Shown one piece after another: positions 15,143 through 22,331 of a stretch of DNA of 64,000 bases (positions are counted from its first letter, which is position 1; the number at the start of each line of letters is the position of its first letter). A program made the position numbers and the translations under genes. The notes beneath the pieces are model-generated. The model saw only the letters and a list, made by a program, of their open reading frames with translations. It did no database searches and was not told the DNA's origin. This stretch comes from Rhodospirillum centenum SW. Lineage in GTDB: Bacteria > Pseudomonadota > Alphaproteobacteria > Azospirillales > Azospirillaceae. The DNA lies in assembly GCF_000016185.1 (NCBI RefSeq), contig NC_011420.2:62001-126000 (forward strand), given 5' to 3'.

Positions 15143-17824
15143 TTACCTCGTTACGAATTGCCTCTCCAGCCCGGTGAGGGTCATGTTCTCGGCGATGGCG
15201 TCGTGCGGGATAAGCAGGTATTTCCATGGCTTGCCACCATAGGTGCCGGCGTGGCCGCTTGCATGGCGACACCACTTTACAGCTGCATCCCGTTTGGCCA
15301 GAACCTCCTCATCGGTCATTTGGTTGGCGGCTTTGGGCTCAAGCATGTAGATCGTGTCGGCGGCCTCGGCGACGAAGTCCGGCTGGTACTCGGCGTGGTC
15401 GGCGCCCCGCTTGTAGAAGATCTGGAACTGCCCCTTGGCCGGCTTGAACCATTTCAGCGATTCCCGCTCCAGGATCACCGACATCTTGCGCTCGGAGTCG
15501 GACTGGAACTTCTGGACCGGATAGAGGCATTTCTGGAAGCCGCTGAAAAGGTACTTTGCCATGTTGCTCTTGTCGGTCGGGGATGTGCGGAAATCCAATG
15601 GCGGTTCCGTCGCCGAGGCGGTGAAGGCGCTGGTCTTCAGCTCGGTGAAGCCTTTGCTCACCACCACCTCGTAATCGACCGCCTCCTCCCAATAGTGCGC
15701 CTGCATTTGGGCATGGACGAAGCGGGCGATTTCCCGTTGATGGAACCGCAGCACCCGTCGGGCGTCATCGGACGAAAGGTAGCCGAGGAGATGCGAGGTC
15801 ATCTGGCCGGCAAGGTCGTAGAGCAGGTCGGCATGGTCGTCATAGGCGATGTCGTCGAAGTCGATCAGGCCGCCGACGATGTAATCTTCGAGCCGGCTTT
15901 CCTCGATCCCGCCGTGGCCAAGGCCGATGATTTCCAGGTGGTTGGTCCGCAGGTGCTGGACCCACAACTCCTCCGACGGCGCCTGGTAGTTGATCTTCGA
16001 CAGATCGAGGGTGAACGGCTTGAAGCCCGACCGCACCTCGCCCTTGGGCACCACCAGAATGCGCGGGATATCGATGGTCTGCTGCACCACCAGTTCGGTG
16101 GTCTTCGCCACGACGGCCGCCAGGTCCGGCTTGCTTACCCCCTCCATCTCCAACTGCTGGGGCCGGTATTGCGCCGCCACTTCGCGCAGGACCGTCTCAC
16201 GGACCTCCGGGTTCTGGAGGTACGTCACGCTGGGCAGCTTGCCGGGCTGGTTCTCCAGCCTGCGGATCACCTCGTAGGTGATCCGGGCAACCTTCTGCTC
16301 CTCGGGCGTGGCGAAAGCCGGCGCCTCGCCGCCAGAAGCCACGCTGGTGCTCGCCGTCATCTGTTCGGGTTGGAAGCCGAGCTTGGCGGCCAGCCGCGAT
16401 TGCGACACCACGGTCGCCGTCTTTTGCTGGAATTGCTCTGGCGCGATGATCACCTGCTGGAGGCGGATGGTCGAGTTCGGCCGGTTCGCTTCCTCGACGA
16501 TTTCCTGGAACTTGTCGTGGGCGACGATGTTCAGTCGGTCGACCGAGATCACGCCGGTCCGCTTGCCATAGGGCAGGCGCAAGCCACGGCCAATGGACTG
16601 CTCGATCAGCGTGCGGGCGTTGGCGGCCCGCAATGGCACGATGGTGTAAAGGTTGGTAACATCCCAGCCTTCTTTCAGCATGTTGACGTGGATAACGATC
16701 TCGGTGGGTTCCTCGGTGTGTTCCACCTTCAGCAACCGTTCGATCATCTCGTCTTCCTCGGCGCCGGTCTTGCTCGAATCGACCTGGATCACCTTGTGGG
16801 CGTACCGGCCCCCGAAGAATCTGTCCGACTGGATGAACTGCATGAGCTGCCCGGCGTGGGTTGTGTCCCGCGCGATGACCAGGACGAACGGCTTGACGAT
16901 GGCATTGCCGGTCTGGCGGGCATAAGTCTCCAACTCGACCTTGACGCCTTCGTGCAGGCGCACGCCGTCTTCCAGCTTCAGGCGCTCGATCTCTTCGATC
17001 GACATGCCGGCCGGGTTGAAGTCCTTGCGGGTGACCACCGCCGGCTCCTTGACAAAGCCGTCGGCCATGGCACGACCCAGCGGGTAATCGAGAATGACGT
17101 TCTTGAACGGCACCGCGCCCCGGCTGGTCTCCACAAATGGCGTGGCGGTCAGTTCCAGTCCCAACACCGGCTTCAGCTCGTTGATGGCGCGGACCCCGGC
17201 CGAAGCCCGGTAGCGGTGGGATTCGTCCATCAGCAGCACAAGGTCGGGCAGGCCGGCGAGATAGTCGAAATAGCTCTCGCCGATGTACTCCGAAAGCCGT
17301 TTGATGCGCGGGGATTTGCCGCCCCGGACCTCTGAATTGATCTTCGAGATATTGAAGATGTTGATTTTACAACGGAGTAGCTCGTTGAGCAGCGCACCAC
17401 GCGACTCGTAATTATCACCTGTAATGACTTCCGGAGTTTCAACGGAGAACTCGGCGATTCCCTTGAACACGTACTTGGGCGTGTTTGGGGTGAAATCGGC
17501 GATCAGTTTGTTGTAGATGGTCAGGTTGGGCGCCAGAACGAAGAAGTTGTTGATGCCATGCGCCAGATGCAGATAGGTGATGAAAGCGCCCATGAGCCGC
17601 GTCTTACCGACGCCGGTGGCCAGCGCGAAGCATAGGCTGGGGAAGTCGCGTTCGAAATCGGTGACGGTCGGGAACTCGGCTTTGATGGCCTCCAGCGCCG
17701 CCACTGCGTCGGCCACCTTCCTGGGCGGAATGACCTCTGTGATCCGGTCGAGAATTTCGAGCGACTGCCGCTGGGGCGGGCGTAGGCTGAGACGGCCGGC
17801 GATGGCGTTGACATGACGGTTCAT
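15143..17824 (-). CDS. res: Type III-like restriction subunit Res (helicase-nuclease)
   Basis: 893 residues. Superfamily 2 motifs are clear: ATGVGKT (69-75) for ATP binding, DESH (200-203), LTATPF (225-230), and QSIGRGLRLPYG (409-420). The C-terminus carries PDF at 815-817 and E-P-K at 829-831, a PD-(D/E)xK endonuclease site. Type III Res proteins use ATP to translocate or slide on DNA and cut in a complex with Mod. The ATG overlaps the rhuM stop by 4 bp. Unusually, mod and res are separated by the rhuM gene. All catalytic motifs look intact. Confidence 0.88.
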   Translation of the reverse strand: MNRHVNAIAGRLSLRPPQRQSLEILDRITEVIPPRKVADAVAALEAIKAEFPTVTDFERDFPSLCFALATGVGKTRLMGAFITYLHLAHGINNFFVLAPNLTIYNKLIADFTPNTPKYVFKGIAEFSVETPEVITGDNYESRGALLNELLRCKINIFNISKINSEVRGGKSPRIKRLSEYIGESYFDYLAGLPDLVLLMDESHRYRASAGVRAINELKPVLGLELTATPFVETSRGAVPFKNVILDYPLGRAMADGFVKEPAVVTRKDFNPAGMSIEEIERLKLEDGVRLHEGVKVELETYARQTGNAIVKPFVLVIARDTTHAGQLMQFIQSDRFFGGRYAHKVIQVDSSKTGAEEDEMIERLLKVEHTEEPTEIVIHVNMLKEGWDVTNLYTIVPLRAANARTLIEQSIGRGLRLPYGKRTGVISVDRLNIVAHDKFQEIVEEANRPNSTIRLQQVIIAPEQFQQKTATVVSQSRLAAKLGFQPEQMTASTSVASGGEAPAFATPEEQKVARITYEVIRRLENQPGKLPSVTYLQNPEVRETVLREVAAQYRPQQLEMEGVSKPDLAAVVAKTTELVVQQTIDIPRILVVPKGEVRSGFKPFTLDLSKINYQAPSEELWVQHLRTNHLEIIGLGHGGIEESRLEDYIVGGLIDFDDIAYDDHADLLYDLAGQMTSHLLGYLSSDDARRVLRFHQREIARFVHAQMQAHYWEEAVDYEVVVSKGFTELKTSAFTASATEPPLDFRTSPTDKSNMAKYLFSGFQKCLYPVQKFQSDSERKMSVILERESLKWFKPAKGQFQIFYKRGADHAEYQPDFVAEAADTIYMLEPKAANQMTDEEVLAKRDAAVKWCRHASGHAGTYGGKPWKYLLIPHDAIAENMTLTGLERQFVTR

Positions 17825-18849
17825 CGCTTGGTCCCCTTTTTCGCCGGAGCCGGGCGCGGGTTGCGCGCCGTTGCCGCCTGCTCCGCGATGCGCTTCAGTT
17901 CGTCCAACTCATCGGCTTCCTCGGATGCCCGCCGTTCGGCCTCCTTTCGCTGGGTATCGAACAGGGCGTAGCGGTCGTGGGCGATCTTTTCCGCCTGCTT
18001 GGCCGAGACGCTCCCGGCGTTGTGGAGAAGCGGAAGCTCGTTCGCCTTGAGGAAGCCGTCGAGGATCGTCTCCCATTCGGCCAGATGGATTTGCTGACGC
18101 CGCGTGGAACGCAGCTCGGCGGTGTCGAGGAACATGCCGACGATCAAATTCAGTTCCCTGACCTCCGTTTCGCCCAGGTAATTCTTGGCGGTGGTTACGT
18201 CGGCCTTGCGGACACGCCCCCCCTTCCAGCTGGTCAAACCCATGTTGGGGGCGTTTTCATCGGCACGCGCGGCGATCAGTTCCGCCGCCGTATGGTGGGT
18301 CACGGCGTGGAGCATCTTGTTCTGGATGGTGGCGTAGAAGGTTGGTACCGTATCGGCCTTGGCGGTGTAATCGACGCTCAAGGCCAGGATGTCGCGGACC
18401 TTCTGATAGAATCGGGCCTCCGAGGCACGGATGTCCCGAATCCGTTCCAGCAGTTCATCGAAGTAGTCGAATTTCGGGTCTTTCAGGCGTTCGTCGTTCA
18501 TGACGAAGCCCTTGACCAGATATTCCTTCAGCACCGTCGTCGCCCAGCGTCGGAACTGGACGCCCCGCTCGGAACGCACCCGGTAGCCAACGGCCAGGAC
18601 CACATCCAGGCTGTACAGCCTGACCGGCTTGTCCGAATGGGCAACGTGCATGTTTTGCACATTGCTTTCCTCCCCAAGCTCACCGTCGGCAAACAGGTTG
18701 CCGATGTGCTTGGTGATCACCGACCGTTCGCGATCGAACAGAATCGCCATCTGTTCCTGGGTCAGCCAGACCGTTCCACCGCTGGACCGAAGCTGAATTT
18801 CGGTCCGGCCGTCCTCTGTGGTGTAGAGGATCACTTCACCCGTGCTCAT
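17821..18849 (-). CDS. rhuM: RhuM-family protein
   Basis: 342 residues matching the RhuM virulence family: WLTQEQMAILFDRERSVITK resembles a DNA-binding helix-turn-helix, followed by DVVLAVGYRVRSERGVQFRRWAT, NYLGETEVRELNLIVGMFLD and a Lys/Ala-rich tail. The name comes from a Salmonella pathogenicity island gene, but members are widespread in phage- and restriction-linked loci and their molecular function is not established. It overlaps both mod (18846-18849) and res (17821-17824) by 4 bp, so its production is tied to theirs. A regulatory or sensor role is a guess. Confidence 0.85.
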   Translation of the reverse strand: MSTGEVILYTTEDGRTEIQLRSSGGTVWLTQEQMAILFDRERSVITKHIGNLFADGELGEESNVQNMHVAHSDKPVRLYSLDVVLAVGYRVRSERGVQFRRWATTVLKEYLVKGFVMNDERLKDPKFDYFDELLERIRDIRASEARFYQKVRDILALSVDYTAKADTVPTFYATIQNKMLHAVTHHTAAELIAARADENAPNMGLTSWKGGRVRKADVTTAKNYLGETEVRELNLIVGMFLDTAELRSTRRQQIHLAEWETILDGFLKANELPLLHNAGSVSAKQAEKIAHDRYALFDTQRKEAERRASEEADELDELKRIAEQAATARNPRPAPAKKGTKR

Positions 18850-20510
18850 TCGTCGTCTTCCCTGGTCCCACTGAAGAGGTCGGGTACAGGCGTTGTTGTC
18901 CGCCGTCCTGACTTGGCTGCGGGAAGCGGTGTAACCGGTTTCGGCGTCGCCTTTGGCAGGTTCTCGACCTTCAAGCTGTAGTCGTCATGCCCCCATTCGC
19001 AGCGGTTCTTGATGTGGTTGGGGATCTTCTTGACCGTCAGATTCGGCCAGCCATCCACCGCCCCCCGGAAGGCGGCGCACAGCACCAGCAGGCTGCGGTC
19101 CGGCCCGACCTCATCACTCAACTGCTGGAGCTGGTCCGGCCCCAGCGTCTGGGTGGTGACATAGATGAAGTCGCGCTCGGTCGAATGCCCATGCTGCCAA
19201 TAAACGGCGTCGCTGGGCGCGTAGACGAAGCCTTCCAGCTTGCAGACAGCTTCCGCCAGCATGGCGGCGTTGTATTCCTTGGCTATGACCTCGCGGCCCC
19301 ATTTGTCCTTTTCCAGCAACGACGGCGCCAACCGGAAATAACGGAAACCGCCGCCGCCCTGCCAGCCGACGGCCTCGGTAACGCCCCCCTTGTCTTCGCC
19401 GTCGATGACCTTCTTCAGGCGGGGGATGATGTGGGTGTGGCAGTGCTCGCCCAACTCCACCATGATCCAGCGGCGACCCATCTTGTGCGCGACGGCGCCA
19501 GTGGTGCCGGAGCCGGCGAAGGAGTCGAGAACTAGATCACCGGGGTTGGTGGCAATGTGAATAACGTTCATCAGCAACTTCTCTGGCTTCGGAGTGCCAA
19601 AGATGTCATCGTCAAAAAGTCCCAGAATCTCTTTCTTGGCGGCCTGATTGTCTCCAGCGAATGCGGCATCCCACCATGTCATTGGCGCCAAGCCAACTTC
19701 TTCCCCTTTGTACTGCTTGATGCGTGGCCTGCCGGTTCCACCATTCGGGAAATACACGCGACCATCCGCCAGATGTTTTTTGAAAACGGGTTCCGTCGCC
19801 CCCCAGCATCTGCCTGCGGGTGGCTTCACGATTTCGCCAGATGGCGTTTCAATGTCATACATTTGGTTGGCACGGTATCCCTGGGCACTAAAAGGGATTG
19901 AGCGCCAAGGCCCCTTAGTATCATTGTCTGGATTTGAATAGCTCCCTTCGTCACCGAGTCTATTTCGCACATCTTTCCAGCGCTGTGGTCCGGACGGCGC
20001 GTAAATAAGAATATGGTCGTGGGCGGAACCGATCGCGGCTCTATTTTCCCGTGATGTGCGCTTTTGCCATACAATATTTGCAATAAACGATGATCTTCCA
20101 AAGACTTCGTCCAGCAATATCTTCAGATAATGTGCTTCATTGTCATCAATGGTTATCCACAAAGACCCATCATCCGAGAGCATACGCCGGATAATTTCCA
20201 AGCGGTCGCGCATCAGCGACAACCACAGGGAGTGCTCGACTCCGTCCTCATAATGCTCGAACGCGCTCCCGGTGTTGTAGGGCGGATCGATGAAGACGCA
20301 CTTTACCTTGCCGGCAAATTCCTGCTCCAGCGCCTTCAGGGCGAGCAGGTTGTCGCCGAAGATCAGGCGGTTGTCGAAGATGTCTTCATCCGTCACGCGG
20401 GCATCTGCGTGATGTGATTTTTCCGGGTCTTCCAGCAGGATGCGCGGCTCCAGCCGGGGCCGATCCTCCTTGCCGATCCATGTCAGTTCGAGTTTCGTTT
20501 TTCTACTCAT
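18846..20510 (-). CDS. mod: Type III-like DNA adenine methyltransferase Mod
   Basis: 554 residues of the beta-class order: DPPY (75-78, the catalytic motif IV) comes before the cofactor motif FAGSGTTG (331-338). This is the layout of type III Mod proteins, which methylate adenine N6 at asymmetric sites and give specificity to Res. The target recognition region should fall between about 160 and 330. That part of the gene (about 19557-20170) is clearly more AT-rich than the rest, as if exchanged. The C-terminal 40 residues are Pro/Lys-rich linker. It overlaps its neighbours on both sides by 4 bp. Confidence 0.88.
   Translation of the reverse strand: MSRKTKLELTWIGKEDRPRLEPRILLEDPEKSHHADARVTDEDIFDNRLIFGDNLLALKALEQEFAGKVKCVFIDPPYNTGSAFEHYEDGVEHSLWLSLMRDRLEIIRRMLSDDGSLWITIDDNEAHYLKILLDEVFGRSSFIANIVWQKRTSRENRAAIGSAHDHILIYAPSGPQRWKDVRNRLGDEGSYSNPDNDTKGPWRSIPFSAQGYRANQMYDIETPSGEIVKPPAGRCWGATEPVFKKHLADGRVYFPNGGTGRPRIKQYKGEEVGLAPMTWWDAAFAGDNQAAKKEILGLFDDDIFGTPKPEKLLMNVIHIATNPGDLVLDSFAGSGTTGAVAHKMGRRWIMVELGEHCHTHIIPRLKKVIDGEDKGGVTEAVGWQGGGGFRYFRLAPSLLEKDKWGREVIAKEYNAAMLAEAVCKLEGFVYAPSDAVYWQHGHSTERDFIYVTTQTLGPDQLQQLSDEVGPDRSLLVLCAAFRGAVDGWPNLTVKKIPNHIKNRCEWGHDDYSLKVENLPKATPKPVTPLPAAKSGRRTTTPVPDLFSGTREDDE
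19557..20170 (-). other. AT-rich tract covering the target-recognition region of mod
   Basis: Counted by hand, 20041-20100 has 23 of 60 G+C and 19921-19980 has 27 of 60, while 19321-19380 in the same gene has 42 of 60. The tract maps to Mod residues of about 114-318, covering the predicted recognition domain but not the cofactor motif. This is what recombinational exchange of a specificity domain would leave. Confidence 0.55.
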
Positions 20511-22324
20511 GGGTTGTGCGTACCGGATGAAGGTGAAGACGTCGAGGCGGGTGTTGACGATGCGGCCAGACGGGCGGCGGCGTCCTGCTCGGCCAGTCGG
20601 TCGAGCACGGCATTGGCCAGCGGCTGGGCATCGGTCAGGTTACGGAAGATCGAGAGGTAGCCTTTGCTGGTCAGCCAGGGGTGGGAAACGGCGTAGATCA
20701 ACTCGGACAGTTCGTTGACCTTCCGGGACAGGGTTGTCCGGTCGGCCTCCGACAAAGCCAGGTCCGAGCGCCTGATGAGGTCCGGCAGCCGGTGGGCGAC
20801 GAAGGCCATGACGAAATACCGGCCGTGGCGGAAGAACATGCGCCGGTGATAGGCGGTCTCGGATCGCTCGGAGTCGGCGAGAATCTGGTCGATGAAGCCG
20901 AAGATGCGCACCGCGCGGCACGTCTTCAGGCCCGAAAGCGACGGTGTGAAGATTTGGCCGTAGTGGGCGCCATCCTGCTCCCAGAGCCGCCCGATCTCCT
21001 TCTTCGCCGTCACCACCAGATCGACGGCGTTCGGATGTGCCCGCCGTGGCGCGGCGTGGGCATCGCGGCTGTGGACAACCGGGAAGGACAGACAGGCCAG
21101 CGCCACGGCGGCCTCCTCCAGGGTGAAAGCATCCTCCCGCCGCGCCCTCGCTTCCGCCGACGGCCGGTAATGGTAGGTGATGCCCGCCAGGGCCAATTCC
21201 TGGCGCAGCCTTTCCTGGTTGGGATCCAGCGCCGCGAAGTCCACGCCGCGCACCACGTTCTGGTGATTGCGTGCCCGGGTGATTTCCAGCCCGAAATCGC
21301 CCGCGCCCGGGCCAATCTCGATGATGGTGATCAACAGTTTGGCGTCGGGAGAAATGGTTCCGGCGATGGCGGCGTTGGCGATGGAGCCGGCCGTCTGGGC
21401 GCCGTTGACAATGGACAGATTCTTGAATCCGAACACACAACGGGCATTGGTTCCAGCTGCTGGGGTGATCCTGTCGGCGACCGCCGTGAGGCCGTTGTTG
21501 AGGTAGAAAAAGTCACCCGGCCGCCCCCTGACGGTTCTTTCGATGGCCAGATTAACGCCGACCGATCCGAGGTAGTGCCGAATGTTGCGCTCGAACAGCG
21601 CCTTGCCGTGGTCCTCGACCAACTGGGCCAGCTCCGCCGCCGAAATCTGACCATACACTGCGTTGCGCGGCGCGGTGATGCAGGACCAGTTCTCCAGCGT
21701 GACCTGAGCATTAACGGTGACCGGCATTTGCTCGGCGATCAGCCAGTTGTGGACCTTTGAAAGGCCGGCCGCCTCCCACGCCATGCGCGGGGCAAACCGA
21801 TTCATGTCCGCCTGTAGGGCATTCAGGTCGGCTGTTGCGTGGGGGCCGAGAGTGTCACCCAGAAAGGCGGGCACCACTTCGATCCGCACCCCGGCCGTAT
21901 CGAGGGCTTCCTCGATCTCATCCAGGCGCCCCTGGATCGCCTGGTTGAAGTCGCCGAAGCGTCGCTCCAGGAGCGCCCTGATGCCGTTGATGGTCTTGAG
22001 CATTTCCTCCTGCGAGGGGGCCGCGCCGCCACGCTTGAATTTCGCCTGAACGAAAACAAGACGGCTTCCAGTGCGGTCGAAGAACAGGGCGTCGATGCCG
22101 CCATCGTTCTTGCCATCGGTGATCGCGCCCACTGCCATGGTGTCGTCGATGCCGCACAGCCCAACCAACACGTAGGCCGCCAGGGCTCGTGAGAGACGAT
22201 CGGTGTCGTGTTGTTCCTCCGACCAACCGCCGCGCTCGGGCGTTTCGATCTTGGGCACCAACGGGAAGAACCTACGCCGGAGCGCAGCTTCGATCTGGGC
22301 AGTCTGTTCTTGAGGTGTCGGCAT
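20507..22324 (-). CDS. AIPR-family protein with PD-(D/E)xK site
   Basis: 605 residues. AIPR proteins (abortive infection phage resistance) are recognised here by FFYLNNGLTA (272-281) and NLSIVNGAQTAGS (302-314). The N-terminus holds DGGIDAL with D78 and FVQAKF with Q93-x-K95, a D...QxK arrangement like Mrr-type restriction nucleases, so it is probably a nuclease. It lies between the SNF2 helicase (7-bp gap) and mod (4-bp overlap). Family members were first described in lactococcal phage abortive infection. The C-terminus ends in a Ser/Pro-rich low-complexity tail. Confidence 0.83.
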   Translation of the reverse strand: MPTPQEQTAQIEAALRRRFFPLVPKIETPERGGWSEEQHDTDRLSRALAAYVLVGLCGIDDTMAVGAITDGKNDGGIDALFFDRTGSRLVFVQAKFKRGGAAPSQEEMLKTINGIRALLERRFGDFNQAIQGRLDEIEEALDTAGVRIEVVPAFLGDTLGPHATADLNALQADMNRFAPRMAWEAAGLSKVHNWLIAEQMPVTVNAQVTLENWSCITAPRNAVYGQISAAELAQLVEDHGKALFERNIRHYLGSVGVNLAIERTVRGRPGDFFYLNNGLTAVADRITPAAGTNARCVFGFKNLSIVNGAQTAGSIANAAIAGTISPDAKLLITIIEIGPGAGDFGLEITRARNHQNVVRGVDFAALDPNQERLRQELALAGITYHYRPSAEARARREDAFTLEEAAVALACLSFPVVHSRDAHAAPRRAHPNAVDLVVTAKKEIGRLWEQDGAHYGQIFTPSLSGLKTCRAVRIFGFIDQILADSERSETAYHRRMFFRHGRYFVMAFVAHRLPDLIRRSDLALSEADRTTLSRKVNELSELIYAVSHPWLTSKGYLSIFRNLTDAQPLANAVLDRLAEQDAAARLAASSTPASTSSPSSGTHNP

Positions 22325-22331
22325 GGGAGGG

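Noticed and set aside
15068-17335. Long plus-strand frame opposite res
   Set aside because: The minus strand encodes an intact helicase-nuclease; the antisense frame has no recognisable domain.
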